Positions 1 through 8,251 of a DNA stretch of 45,826 nt are shown in pieces. The stretch covers positions 1 through 45,826 of IMG/VR virus record IMGVR_UViG_3300017917_001873. One strand, 5' to 3'. Numbering within the stretch: the first letter of the stretch is position 1; each line of letters starts with the position of its first letter. A program made the position numbers and the translations under genes. The notes under the pieces were generated by a model. The model was not told the origin of the DNA and made no database searches. It worked only from the letters and a program-made list of their open reading frames with translations. Source of the stretch: a virus.

Positions 1-25
1 AATAAAAAAAAGTAAAGGCATCTAA

Positions 26-334
26 ATGGCGATTAGGAAAAAGGATAGATCGTTTGAAGAAATCCTTAAAGATGTTGTCATGGAAGAAGTTCCTATAGAA
101 TACATTACCCATATACAATTAAAAATGAACAATGGGCAAGTGTTGGAATTCTCCCAAGACGACCTTGTTGGTATGAAAGATGCCAGCGAAGTACTTAAAG
201 CGAGTGGGTTAGAGCATTTGCGTGAAAGTGTGCAAGACATAGAAGTATTCATTGATAGCGCCAAAATCAAAGGCAGAGTCGTTAACTACGTTAGAACTTT
301 ACTAGACGGGCAGTTCGGCGACGAACCAAAATAG
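26..334 (+). CDS. Small conserved-looking phage protein, function unknown
   Basis: A 102-residue acidic, mostly helical-looking protein with no signal peptide or membrane segment. It starts ATG at 26, with an AAAGG-type ribosome binding site about ten bases upstream, and ends just before the late-promoter-like octamer at 339. It has no cysteine cluster, so it is not part of the radical-SAM set. Its size, charge and edge position fit the many small uncharacterised proteins of T4-like marine phages. I recognise no domain and assign no function. The reading frame is convincing because it has a ribosome binding site and normal composition; the overlapping reverse-strand frame looks like a shadow. 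Confidence 0.75.
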   Translation: MAIRKKDRSFEEILKDVVMEEVPIEYITHIQLKMNNGQVLEFSQDDLVGMKDASEVLKASGLEHLRESVQDIEVFIDSAKIKGRVVNYVRTLLDGQFGDEPK

Positions 335-338
335 TACA

Positions 339-346
339 TATAAATA
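339..346 (+). promoter_or_regulatory. T4-type late promoter octamer
   Basis: The exact octamer TATAAATA lies in the short gap after the first gene. It matches the T4 late promoter consensus, which functions without a -35 element. Transcription would start about five to seven bases downstream, near 351-353, and would read the split radical-SAM pair and perhaps thyX. The match is seen; the activity is inferred. An 8-base AT-rich match can occur by chance, but this one is intergenic, correctly oriented and just upstream of a gene. Confidence 0.55.
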
Positions 347-369
347 TGTATGTTCTCATGAGCATACAT

Positions 370-708
370 ATGAAAAAGTTAGTCAATGCTGCCTGCATGA
401 ATAAAAGCAATCCTACATTTTTAAAACCTGACGGTTCATACTTGCCCTGTTGCTGGGCGGCCACCAATCCAGATTTTATAAATTATCTAGGTGTGGAATT
501 ATACTCTCAATTAAATATCAATAATTATTCTATTGATGAGATCATGAATTCCCAGGCAATGAAACTGATAACAGAAAAAATTTTGTCAGATGACCCATTT
601 CAAATATGCATTAAAATATGCAAAGCGGACACAACAAAATTTGGCAAGGATATTATCAGCAGTTCTGTTATTGACAAAGACGGTGTTAATAGGGCGGTCA
701 ATCTTTGA
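370..708 (+). CDS. Detached auxiliary Fe-S (SPASM/twitch-like) half of a radical SAM pair
   Basis: About 112 residues from ATG 370. In-frame ATGs at 346 and 358 exist, but 346 overlaps the promoter, and 370 matches the length of the paralogue at 19425-20099. Cysteines sit at about 9, 27, 28, 80 and 84, in the pattern C...LPCCW...CxxxC. The same pattern forms the C-terminal third of the fused radical SAM protein at 22054-23226 (PCCW, then CxxxC) and recurs in the 19425-20099 product. There is no CxxxCxxC SAM-cluster motif, so alone it should only hold an auxiliary cluster. It is followed, with a 4-base overlap, by its radical-SAM partner. A partner subunit is the likely role. Remnant status is less likely, because the cysteines are conserved and the frame is open. 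Confidence 0.65.
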   Translation: MKKLVNAACMNKSNPTFLKPDGSYLPCCWAATNPDFINYLGVELYSQLNINNYSIDEIMNSQAMKLITEKILSDDPFQICIKICKADTTKFGKDIISSSVIDKDGVNRAVNL

Positions 709-1370
709 TAAATTTAAAGGATCCTGGACGAATAGAAATAGAGCTTACCTCTAAATGTACATTAGAATGTTCACTATGCCCCAGAACTTTGGATTCTAAT
801 GAAACAATAACCAGATGGAAGTTCGGCGAACTAAATTTTACTGCTGTAGAGCGGTTGATAACTCAAACTGTCAACACCAAAAGTTTAATTTTGGGTGGAG
901 GTCATGGAGATCCAATTTACTATTCAAGATTATTTGATGTGATTAAACTAGCGCACCAACATAACATAAACGTGCATCTAGAGACTGCTGCCAATTTAAG
1001 ACCCAAAGAGTGGTGGCAAGAACTTGCCAGTATAATAAAACGAAATGACACTATAAATTTTAGTGTAGATGGTTTAGAGCATAACAATCATATGTATAGA
1101 AAAAATGCCGTATGGTCCAGTATACAAACTGCCATGTCTGTCATTGGTACGGAGTCTAAGTGTAACACTATTTGGAAATGGATACTATTTAGATACAATG
1201 AAAACGATATTGTTGAAGGCTATAAATTATCAAAACAATTAGGGATAAGAGAATTTAGACTGGTGGAAAGTGGCAGGATTCCTATAGGTATGAAGCCAAC
1301 AAAAACATATCAACAGGCTATAGATGAAATAAAAAATTACAAGGCAAGTCTGAGCCATCAGACTAGTTGA
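705..1370 (+). CDS. Radical SAM core protein, 'GDP' subtype, lacking its own auxiliary domain
   Basis: 221 residues from TTG 705, which overlaps the upstream stop as TTGA. Starting here gives an N-terminus matching the paralogue at 20089-20727. The radical-SAM cluster motif CTLECSLC is at residues 18-25. The usual GGEP loop is replaced by GGGHGDP, the same GDP variant found at 20089 and 22054. A later segment (WKWILFRYNENDI, then YKLSKQLG) is nearly shared with 20089. Length is only that of the partial barrel core, and the auxiliary cysteines are encoded by the preceding gene. Expected chemistry is reductive SAM cleavage to a 5'-deoxyadenosyl radical; the substrate is unknown. A 31-base gap separates it from thyX. 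Confidence 0.8.
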   Translation: MINLKDPGRIEIELTSKCTLECSLCPRTLDSNETITRWKFGELNFTAVERLITQTVNTKSLILGGGHGDPIYYSRLFDVIKLAHQHNINVHLETAANLRPKEWWQELASIIKRNDTINFSVDGLEHNNHMYRKNAVWSSIQTAMSVIGTESKCNTIWKWILFRYNENDIVEGYKLSKQLGIREFRLVESGRIPIGMKPTKTYQQAIDEIKNYKASLSHQTS

Positions 1371-1401
1371 CTTTTTCAATAACAAACAGTAAAATATTAA
1401 T

Positions 1402-2286
1402 ATGACATTAAAAACTGAAATCAATTTCGAACAAGATAAGAACTATGTTCCTGTATTGGATCATGGTTTCGTTGGTCTAGTAGACCATATGGGCAGTGAC
1501 AGTGCTATTGTGCAGGCTGCTCGTGTCAGTTATGGTGCTGGCACTAAACAAGTTCAAGACGATAGAAACTTAATCCGTTATCTGATGCGTCATGAACACA
1601 CAACACCTTTTGAAATGTGTGAAGTAAAGTTCCACATTAAACTTCCTATCTTCGTTATGCGACAACTTGTACGTCATCGTACTGCTAGCATGAACGAATA
1701 TAGTGCTCGTTATAGTGTGCTTACAGATGAGTTTTACATTCCAGAATTGGAACAAATCCAAAAGCAAAGTACGACTAACAAACAAGGGAGAGAGGATGAT
1801 GAGTGGGGATTCGAAGAACGTAGAAGTGTGCAACACGCCTTCCAAAGGAGCTTTTTTAACGCTTATCGAGAATACTCCCAACTTCTGGGAAAAGATGGGT
1901 CTGGCCTTGCTCGCGAACTCGCCAGAAGCGTTTTACCTGTTGGAGGATACACTGAACTCTACTGGAAAGCAAACTTAAAGAACTTCCTACACATGGCTCG
2001 CCTGCGTATGGATTCACACGCACAGTGGGAAATTCAGGAATATGCTCGAGCTATGTATGATCTAGCCAAGCCCTTGTTCCCCGAAGCTTGCCAGGCTTTT
2101 GAAGACTATGCTGTTAATTCTGCTAAATTCAGTTCTGGGGAAATGATATTGTTGACAGAACTAGTCGATGAAGGCAAGTGGCAAAGACTACTACACAAAT
2201 ATGACGGCAATGAAAATGCCATGGCCAGCGACATGGGTTTGAGCAAAAGAGAACTAACAGAGTTTAAAACAAAATTAGGTCTGTAA
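1402..2286 (+). CDS. thyX: Flavin-dependent thymidylate synthase ThyX
   Basis: 294 residues. It carries the ThyX signature RHRTASMNEYSARY at about residues 91-104, the RHRxxSxxxxSxR pattern that binds dUMP and flavin, preceded by the usual MRQLVRH helix. ThyX makes dTMP from dUMP using methylenetetrahydrofolate and reduced FAD, supplying thymidine for DNA synthesis. It is frequent in marine T4-like phages, where it supports an AT-rich genome. Its C-terminus overlaps the end of the convergent gene at 2275 by about 12 bases, so no dedicated terminator fits between them. It has no evident link to the sugar and radical-SAM genes and probably belongs to the phage core. Confidence 0.96.
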   Translation: MTLKTEINFEQDKNYVPVLDHGFVGLVDHMGSDSAIVQAARVSYGAGTKQVQDDRNLIRYLMRHEHTTPFEMCEVKFHIKLPIFVMRQLVRHRTASMNEYSARYSVLTDEFYIPELEQIQKQSTTNKQGREDDEWGFEERRSVQHAFQRSFFNAYREYSQLLGKDGSGLARELARSVLPVGGYTELYWKANLKNFLHMARLRMDSHAQWEIQEYARAMYDLAKPLFPEACQAFEDYAVNSAKFSSGEMILLTELVDEGKWQRLLHKYDGNENAMASDMGLSKRELTEFKTKLGL

Positions 2287-2826
2287 TGGATCTATGCTGA
2301 TCTCATTCACATGTAAACGTGCAGGCTGATCAATAATCCATTTAATATAACCAGCGGCATCCTGAATAGACATACATGTTCTTTCAGGATGTTTCTCTTG
2401 CACGTTACTTAAACTGCCGAAACTTATATAAGTTACTCTGGGGCCGCCATTCCATACCCCCATCATACCTAGGCTGTTGCAGTAATCACGTAGAGCCTTT
2501 TTCTCTGCATTATACATCCACTCTGTAGCCTTCTTGGTTCTATCGGTTGTAGAACCTATGCAGATGATTAGTGGTGATTTGTTTGCTGTCTTTAATTTTT
2601 TATATACCACGTCTAACAACACGGTCTGATTAAATTTGTATAATGCGCTACACAAAATAATGATATCAAAATCTATTGCCGCTTCTGCAAAACGTGCTTG
2701 GTCAGCTGCCTTGGTTAAATCATAACCAACGCTTCTGCTTAGGAACGTTACATCGTGATCTACTAGTGAATACTTGAGGCCTTCGGCTAGACCATATTCA
2801 CTGTTGCCCGCTACTAGAATCTTCAT
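2275..2826 (-). CDS. Rossmann-fold (SDR-like) NAD(P)-binding protein
   Basis: Starting at ATG 2826 the product is about 183 residues and opens MKILVAGNSEYGLAEGL, a beta strand followed by a glycine-rich dinucleotide loop. A longer frame begins at 2871 but would add 15 unlikely residues inside the upstream gene. Later segments FDIIILCSAL and PLIICIGSTT resemble successive Rossmann strands, and ALRDYC follows with a lysine-containing helix, as in short-chain dehydrogenases. No clear YxxxK is visible, so an atypical reductase or epimerase is possible. It is the last gene of the left minus-strand block and overlaps the preceding radical-SAM gene by 29 bases. Confidence 0.65.
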   Translation of the reverse strand: MKILVAGNSEYGLAEGLKYSLVDHDVTFLSRSVGYDLTKAADQARFAEAAIDFDIIILCSALYKFNQTVLLDVVYKKLKTANKSPLIICIGSTTDRTKKATEWMYNAEKKALRDYCNSLGMMGVWNGGPRVTYISFGSLSNVQEKHPERTCMSIQDAAGYIKWIIDQPARLHVNEISIDPLQT

Positions 2827-3985
2827 ATGTCTTATCACCTGGGAATAAAGGTAGTTTAGTGCCTGGTGCACGTTTTGGTATCTTACTATCTGCGCTACTT
2901 ACGCAACTATGGCCGCTGCATGGCATGGGCTTATCGTATAGTTTAAATCCGGTTTCAATATGGCCTAGTGGCACTTCACTGCAACTATAGCTACGTTTGA
3001 TTGTACCGTCTGGTTCTCGAATGATAATGCCTCTGTAGCCACTACTACACTCCCAACCATGGAAATTGTTAAAGTTAAAGGCATTGAAACGTTCTGCTTG
3101 GTCCATGAACCAGGGGTTACCTTCCCGATCAATAAACTCAACCTGATAGTGTGCGTCCACTGCGGCCTGCTGTTTGTATCCGGGGTCTGCCTTGTCTATC
3201 ATGTAAGTAGGCTTTGGTCTTTTAACCAAGTCTGCCCTAGCGGCTTTGACTTCGGTAAATGCTCGCTGTGGCATGCCATTATGCAATTTGGCCAGCATGT
3301 CTTCCGTATAACCGTCTACCACACGGCTGGCTGTGGGATCGCTTTGTGGTTTTAGTGTAACATTAATGCCACGATCATGGAAGTAAAGAGCAAGGTCATA
3401 TATTTCATAGAACTGTTCAGGTACCATGACCATGTTAATGGTAATTTGAGTATCGTATTCTTGGCATAGCACCAGCTTGTCAGCGAATTCTGCTACCTTC
3501 TTCTTTGTATCAACATGTTCTCTATGACAGCTAGCAGTAATGCTGGCGCGATGGAAATACTTAACCGCAGGAACATACTTTTGTTCAAACCACTTGATGG
3601 GGCGACTCATGTTTGATGTCATGTGTACGCTGGTATAATTTGTGTTCTGAACATCATCATTTAGGTGATTTAAAATATCAATGTAAGCAGGATGGAATGT
3701 GGGTTCACCACCACTTAGACTAAAATGGTAGCTATTAAAACCACGTTCACGTGCCTGGCGCTTGATCTCGTCTACTGTTTTGAGCATTAAGGGTGTAGGA
3801 CGATGATCCTTGGTGTCACTGCGAGCATAGGGCCAGCAGTAGCTACAGCGATAGTTACAGTAGCGGCCTAGTAGCCAACTTACTGTAAACATGTCGCGGT
3901 ACAGCATGGTTCTTTGACCGACTCTTACTAGATCCTTGTAAGGAATTTTAGTAAAGTCATATTCGCTGGTTTTTAAATCACTCAT
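2798..3985 (-). CDS. Radical SAM protein with C-terminal auxiliary-cluster domain (type A)
   Basis: About 395 residues from ATG 3985, which overlaps the upstream stop by 8 bases (ATGAGTGA). The longer frame to 4045 would run through the upstream gene. SAM cluster CNYRCSYC is at 43-50; LSGGEP follows. C-terminal cysteines at about 313, 335, 356 and 361 mirror those of the type A proteins at 4205 and 10941. The final CxxxxCxC is reduced here to CxxxxCVSS, so one possible cluster ligand is missing. This resembles twitch/SPASM enzymes with one auxiliary Fe-S cluster. The substrate is unknown. The long Lys/Pro/Ser-rich tail after the last cysteine is not shared with the relatives. Confidence 0.85.
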   Translation of the reverse strand: MSDLKTSEYDFTKIPYKDLVRVGQRTMLYRDMFTVSWLLGRYCNYRCSYCWPYARSDTKDHRPTPLMLKTVDEIKRQARERGFNSYHFSLSGGEPTFHPAYIDILNHLNDDVQNTNYTSVHMTSNMSRPIKWFEQKYVPAVKYFHRASITASCHREHVDTKKKVAEFADKLVLCQEYDTQITINMVMVPEQFYEIYDLALYFHDRGINVTLKPQSDPTASRVVDGYTEDMLAKLHNGMPQRAFTEVKAARADLVKRPKPTYMIDKADPGYKQQAAVDAHYQVEFIDREGNPWFMDQAERFNAFNFNNFHGWECSSGYRGIIIREPDGTIKRSYSCSEVPLGHIETGFKLYDKPMPCSGHSCVSSADSKIPKRAPGTKLPLFPGDKTYEDSSSGQQ

Positions 3986-4208
3986 CTTGTTCGTATATAA
4001 ATTTAACATCCTTACCGGGACCAACTTCGCTAGGCATACCGCCATACTCTTTTACATACCATTCTATAGCAGCCACATACCAACCTTGGCTGTTATGTCT
4101 GCTGGCCTTGTTGAATTTATGTATGTTGTCATTGGTAGCTTCCATGGAGGCTATTACTCTGGCTGCTTCTAATTGTAGTTTTCTTAATGGTAGTTCAGAG
4201 ATATTCAT
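3978..4208 (-). CDS. Small hypothetical protein between two radical SAM genes
   Basis: 76 residues, joined to the upstream gene by ATGA and to the downstream gene by ATGAGTGA, so it is almost certainly co-translated with both. It contains an N-terminal amphipathic helix-like stretch rich in Leu, Arg and Ala, then a Trp/Tyr-rich middle (GWYVAAIEWYV), and ends acidic. There are no cysteines, signal peptide or membrane segment. I recognise no family. Given the context, it could be an accessory or peptide-recognition protein or a substrate for the adjacent radical SAM enzymes, but there is no direct sign of that: no leader/core division and no repeats. Confidence 0.7.
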   Translation of the reverse strand: MNISELPLRKLQLEAARVIASMEATNDNIHKFNKASRHNSQGWYVAAIEWYVKEYGGMPSEVGPGKDVKFIYEQDE

Positions 4209-5164
4209 GTATTATATTTACTTTTACTAGCCATCATGTCAGGCAGACACCAGCATGAATTGTAAGGACAAACCACACCATCATTTGGCAACCATTTTAT
4301 ATTGGATTCTTTCCAGTTACCAAAATCCTCATCGGTGCCTAGCATACAACCGCTGCCCCTGCGTATAGTGCCATTGGCGTCCAGAGTTATTTTGTCAACG
4401 CCAATAGCACAGTACCAATCCTTAAACCTGTTTTGTTCGTCTATTAAAATCTGACTGGTCACTGCCTGCAACTTTTTATCATTGTCATAGGTAAAACTTG
4501 GATTAAATATAAATTTCTTAGACTTAGACACACGCATATTAGCCTGCATGTAGTCTATTTGTGCCTGTGTGTATTGAACTCTACTATCAGCCACAGTCTG
4601 ATATCTATTATCGACAACTTTTATTTCCAAACTGGTGAATTCTTTTACGTGCTCTAGTATGTATTCCCTGGCATGAACAACCTTGTCCCAGGCATCAGGC
4701 CAGGCTAGAACTAGTATGGTCTTATAGTCATTGTCTAGTGCATTTATGCTCTCTACAAATTTCTCCACGCTCTTTACCTGCGTAGGATGATAGCTAAACA
4801 CTACTGATGTTATTTGCTTGCCTATTCTACGCCAATAATCTTCTGGCATTACACCATTGGTTATAAACTTTATATGACAGTCTGGGCTGTTTGTTTTTAT
4901 TATTTCCAGGGCCTCCGGGAGTTTTTTCCATATGGCTAGTTCGCCGCCCAGTAGAATATAATCCAAGCGTCTGTTCTTACCGTAGTGTGCCTGTAATTTC
5001 TTTGTGGTGTAGTCTATACTCTCAAGAGTTGGCCAACCGAAACTACCATCATGTGTTATAGTAGGACAATATTCACAGGCATAATTGCAGACATTGGTCA
5101 TAGTCCAATCTACAATGACCCAATTGGGATCTGCCTCTATGCGATTAAATGGTAAAGTTTTCAT
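4205..5164 (-). CDS. Radical SAM protein with C-terminal CxxxxCxC auxiliary region (type A, fused form)
   Basis: 319 residues. SAM cluster CNYACEYC is at 26-33. The GGEP loop is altered to LLGGELAIW. The C-terminal auxiliary cysteines are at about 252, 273, 299, 304 and 306, the last three as CPYNSCWC, on either side of a 'DANGTIRRGSGC' turn typical of SPASM/twitch regions. It is the intact counterpart of the split pair at 11276-11977 plus 10941-11279, whose cysteines line up one for one. Its start overlaps the end of the upstream gene by 20 bases. Expected cofactors are one radical-SAM 4Fe-4S and one auxiliary cluster. The substrate is unknown. Confidence 0.88.
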   Translation of the reverse strand: MKTLPFNRIEADPNWVIVDWTMTNVCNYACEYCPTITHDGSFGWPTLESIDYTTKKLQAHYGKNRRLDYILLGGELAIWKKLPEALEIIKTNSPDCHIKFITNGVMPEDYWRRIGKQITSVVFSYHPTQVKSVEKFVESINALDNDYKTILVLAWPDAWDKVVHAREYILEHVKEFTSLEIKVVDNRYQTVADSRVQYTQAQIDYMQANMRVSKSKKFIFNPSFTYDNDKKLQAVTSQILIDEQNRFKDWYCAIGVDKITLDANGTIRRGSGCMLGTDEDFGNWKESNIKWLPNDGVVCPYNSCWCLPDMMASKSKYNT

Positions 5165-6344
5165 ATAATTCTGGACATACTGCCTGTATATTTTGACAAC
5201 GTTTCTTATCTAGCACCTGAGTAAACTTTTGAAAATCATTCCATAAACTAGCAGGCTTTTTCATATTTAAGGTTCTACGCATGTTATCTATAAAAAACTT
5301 ATTGGACTCTCCGTATTTCTTTTCTACATAATCCAACTGTTCTGCCGCCGCTTTCTTTATGTGCTCGGGAGCCACTGCCACATGCAGGCATTCTGGATGG
5401 GTAAGCAATCTAAATTCTATCCATTCACTGGGTCTATTTATTATGGCTTCGGCCCAATCATAAAACTCTGCTACATTAAGCATATTATATATCTGATAAC
5501 TTGCATTGGGACTAAACAAGAAGTTTGTGTTTTCTTTTCTAAATGCACATAGCATGTCAATTGTAGAGGTTAATTGTTGCCAGGTGCACTGATCGCCACC
5601 GCGCATGTATTCAAACAATTTGCCCGTGCCATCAATGCTGATGTTTATGTTGACCTTTTTTGCTGACTTTAATCTTAGCAAATGCTGCTCTGTTAACAAA
5701 CTACCATTAGTTGTTATGCTGAGGTGTAAGTTTTTCAATATACCCGCTGTGTCCAATATATCGAATACATCTAGTAGATCATTGTTGATAAACGGTTCGC
5801 CGCCTGTAACTGTGATCATACGCAAATCTGTTAGTCTAGGCAACAAATTTGTCACAAAGGTTTTTAGGTCATTCCTATTCTTTGTATAATCTTCATAGTG
5901 ATGGCGCCCAAAACCATTCTGCCTTAGTAGCTCGTCGTCGTTTATCCAACTGTTGCTATAAAGGCTATTGCACATCCTACATTTAAAATTACAAAGGTTA
6001 CTGGTGTTTAAAAATAAATGATATATCTTATTACCAGTCTTTGTATTTGCAAAGTCTTTGGTGTCCCAGATGTCACCAGTCCACCAACGCTCATTGGTTT
6101 TCCAGTTGATTCTTTGGCTGACTAATCCTTGTTGCTCACGTTCGTGGCAGGTGGCGCATCCAGGAAGGTTCCAACGACCCTTCACCATATCGGTGCGTAA
6201 TTTAACAAACTGTTCATTGTCCCATACACCAGGATCTGCCATGGATCCCATGGGTAATGAACTCATCATACATCTACTAATATAACCTGCAGGATGAGTC
6301 GCTATTGATATCCATGGAATTATGCAGACATTATTTGAAGACAT
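5145..6344 (-). CDS. N-terminal-twitch radical SAM protein (type B, single-Cys 'RCxMS' subtype)
   Basis: About 399 residues from ATG 6344. The frame extends to 6362, but the extra six residues lie further inside the upstream gene. The N-terminal auxiliary region has C7 (VCIIPW), C25 (SRCMMS) and the pair C63/C66 (GCATC), followed by the SAM motif CNFKCRMC at 118-125 and VTGGEP. Where most relatives have CC, this one has a single Cys in RCMMS, exactly as in the first module of the 863-residue protein at 11970, which also shares the following MG...WDNE.F segment. This matches the family annotated as twitch domain-containing radical SAM proteins. It overlaps the type A gene downstream. Confidence 0.88.
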   Translation of the reverse strand: MSSNNVCIIPWISIATHPAGYISRCMMSSLPMGSMADPGVWDNEQFVKLRTDMVKGRWNLPGCATCHEREQQGLVSQRINWKTNERWWTGDIWDTKDFANTKTGNKIYHLFLNTSNLCNFKCRMCNSLYSNSWINDDELLRQNGFGRHHYEDYTKNRNDLKTFVTNLLPRLTDLRMITVTGGEPFINNDLLDVFDILDTAGILKNLHLSITTNGSLLTEQHLLRLKSAKKVNINISIDGTGKLFEYMRGGDQCTWQQLTSTIDMLCAFRKENTNFLFSPNASYQIYNMLNVAEFYDWAEAIINRPSEWIEFRLLTHPECLHVAVAPEHIKKAAAEQLDYVEKKYGESNKFFIDNMRRTLNMKKPASLWNDFQKFTQVLDKKRCQNIQAVCPELYENFTI

Positions 6345-7506
6345 TGCTAAATTCAGGAACAAGATCTAATAATTGTTCCTCTCTACTTTTGTCTAGCACC
6401 TGTGTATACTCTATAAATGCAGGCAATTTGTTACTCCAATCCTCTGCATTCATATAATCTATCACACCTTGTACTTTTTTAATATGCGTGTATGGTTTCA
6501 GTCTATCGCTGGCTAATTGTTTTAGCTCTGGAGGCAAAACTCTCACATTCAAACATTCAGGATGATTCAAGATATTTAGATATATATCAGTTATCCCTGA
6601 TGCTGCCAAATAGTCAAATAACTTATGTATCTCCAGGACGTTGTAGATCTGAACTGTGCAGTGTAATTGTAGATCTATCTTACCCTGTTGTTCTAGCTCT
6701 ATAAATGTCTTAAGATTCTTTTCAACTAGAGACCAACCTGTAGGATATCTGATATATCTATTTAGATCCCCATGGGCGTCCACGCTAGCATTGATCTTAA
6801 TCTTTTTAAAGTGTTTCCAGTATTCAACTAGCTTGTTTGGTAGATTAGTACAATTGGTATTGTACTTTAACGTGATCCCCCTAGCCAGGTCCAGCTCAAT
6901 TAGCTTATCAAATAGCTTATATTGGCTCAGAGCCAGTGTTGGTTCCCCACCTGTTAGATAGATCTCATCTATGGTATTTGCTAGTTTTAACAGGTTATTG
7001 GCCACTGCGTCATCATTAGGCCAATCCATTTTAGTCAGACGTTCTATTTCACTGTCAGTTAATTGTTCCTCTACTAGGTGCCATTCGTCTACCCATTGAT
7101 TACTAGCATATGGATTACACATACGGCATTTTAAGTTGCACAGATTACCCAGGCGTATATCTATATATTTGATCATCATGGGAGGAGTGGTCGACGCCTC
7201 GTAGTCAAACATATATTTTTCGTTCCAGGCTTGTCTTGCACTACGAACACCACTGTCCTCTTCCCTAAAGCAACGTTCGCACATTGCAGGACGTTGATCA
7301 GTTAATAGCTCCTGTCTAATTTGTTTCATAGTGTTACTATGCCAAAAGTCAGTCATGTCCTGATCTGTTATCTTATATGGTTTATTAGAATAATTTCTTA
7401 GTATGAAATTCTTACCTGGCGTGCTATTACAGCAGACACGCAGGTTTCCACTAGCATTGGTTGCTAGATGCATCCAGGGCAATATGCAAAACGTTTTACT
7501 TTGCAT
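6331..7506 (-). CDS. N-terminal-twitch radical SAM protein (type B, CC subtype)
   Basis: 391 residues. The N-terminal region FCILPWMHLATNASG carries C7, followed by CC at 25-26 and C76/C79 (CERC). The SAM motif CNLKCRMC is at 123-130 and LTGGEPTL follows. The post-GGEP sequence KYNTNCTNLP and the SVDAHGDLNRYIRY motif are shared by most type B members in this window and probably line the active site. The C-terminal 'LDKSREEQLLDLVPEF' ending is a family signature recurring as LD..R......PE. Start ATG 7506 overlaps the oxygenase gene upstream by 11 bases. The substrate is unknown. Confidence 0.9.
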   Translation of the reverse strand: MQSKTFCILPWMHLATNASGNLRVCCNSTPGKNFILRNYSNKPYKITDQDMTDFWHSNTMKQIRQELLTDQRPAMCERCFREEDSGVRSARQAWNEKYMFDYEASTTPPMMIKYIDIRLGNLCNLKCRMCNPYASNQWVDEWHLVEEQLTDSEIERLTKMDWPNDDAVANNLLKLANTIDEIYLTGGEPTLALSQYKLFDKLIELDLARGITLKYNTNCTNLPNKLVEYWKHFKKIKINASVDAHGDLNRYIRYPTGWSLVEKNLKTFIELEQQGKIDLQLHCTVQIYNVLEIHKLFDYLAASGITDIYLNILNHPECLNVRVLPPELKQLASDRLKPYTHIKKVQGVIDYMNAEDWSNKLPAFIEYTQVLDKSREEQLLDLVPEFSNVFK

Positions 7507-8236
7507 CTAATTCTTCCAATAGTTTATCATAACTGCGGCAAACGATGTCCATGTGGCCGGGGGCTGCTGCGCCATGAATAATCATGTGTATCCTAGGTTC
7601 CGTACCAAGATGTCGTACACTGTGTTTTCTACCAATATCAATTGCCCTGGCATCTCCTGGTTGCCAAGGTATAAGGCCAGCATCTTCCATGACAAATTCC
7701 ACACCATCTGGATTATTAATGGCTACGTTATAAGCAGCAAGACGTCTTACTTCGTAGTCTGCATGAGGTTTGATGCAGCCACCTGGCATTAACAACATAA
7801 AACGCACACGGTCAAATTTTCTATAACTCCATACGGTCTGTAACCAGTCTTTGGTGGTAGGGCATACATCTGCTATTTCCGTCCACTTATATTCTGGTTG
7901 TTCTTCAAAGTTATATGCTTTGCTACGCCAATCGTCTGTGGTATGTTTGCTATAACCATGTATTACTAGACTATGCCAGCCTGGGTGCTCTTCTCCACGA
8001 TGTTTAACAAACTCATCCATTAAGGCAAGAGCTTCTGCTTCCATTTCTTTATGTGGCACAGGCATGTCTAGTCGTAGACTAGGGCAATTACTTTCGCGCT
8101 CTATCCAGTTAAAATAATCTAATTTAGCAGATGGATCGTTACGCCAATTTTTAAATCTCTCTGGTCTTGGATTTAATACACTATAGTGATCAAAATCAAT
8201 CCAGGTATTAAAAAAATCAACTACTTCCTGTTCCAT
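7496..8236 (-). CDS. Aspartyl/asparaginyl beta-hydroxylase-like 2-oxoglutarate/Fe(II) oxygenase
   Basis: 246 residues. A double-stranded beta-helix core is suggested by the order PGGCIKPHADYE (His158 and Asp160 as HxD), VEFVMEDAG, WQPGDARAIDIGRKHSVRHLG (His205, the probable distal iron ligand, with His209 an alternative) and PRIHMIIHG (Arg215, the probable 2-oxoglutarate anchor). This order and the 'H.VRH' element are those of the Asp_Arg_Hydrox group. Such enzymes hydroxylate peptide Asp/Asn side chains or small molecules. A clear GAAGGA ribosome binding site lies 8 bases before ATG 8236. Its place inside a run of radical SAM genes suggests it modifies the same acceptor; that is inference. 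Confidence 0.75.
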   Translation of the reverse strand: MEQEVVDFFNTWIDFDHYSVLNPRPERFKNWRNDPSAKLDYFNWIERESNCPSLRLDMPVPHKEMEAEALALMDEFVKHRGEEHPGWHSLVIHGYSKHTTDDWRSKAYNFEEQPEYKWTEIADVCPTTKDWLQTVWSYRKFDRVRFMLLMPGGCIKPHADYEVRRLAAYNVAINNPDGVEFVMEDAGLIPWQPGDARAIDIGRKHSVRHLGTEPRIHMIIHGAAAPGHMDIVCRSYDKLLEELDAK

Positions 8237-8251
8237 AAAAATTCCTTCAAA

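Noticed and set aside
1703-1978. 91-codon frame within thyX
   Set aside because: Overlaps the ThyX signature region in another frame; ThyX is certain and uninterrupted.
2275-2290. Terminator between the convergent thyX and reductase genes
   Set aside because: The genes overlap end to end and no GC-rich hairpin with a T-run is visible; the same holds at the 29526/29527 junction.
5434-5441. tatttatt, a minus-strand late-promoter-like octamer
   Set aside because: Inside a radical SAM coding sequence, far from any gene start; expected by chance in AT-rich DNA.
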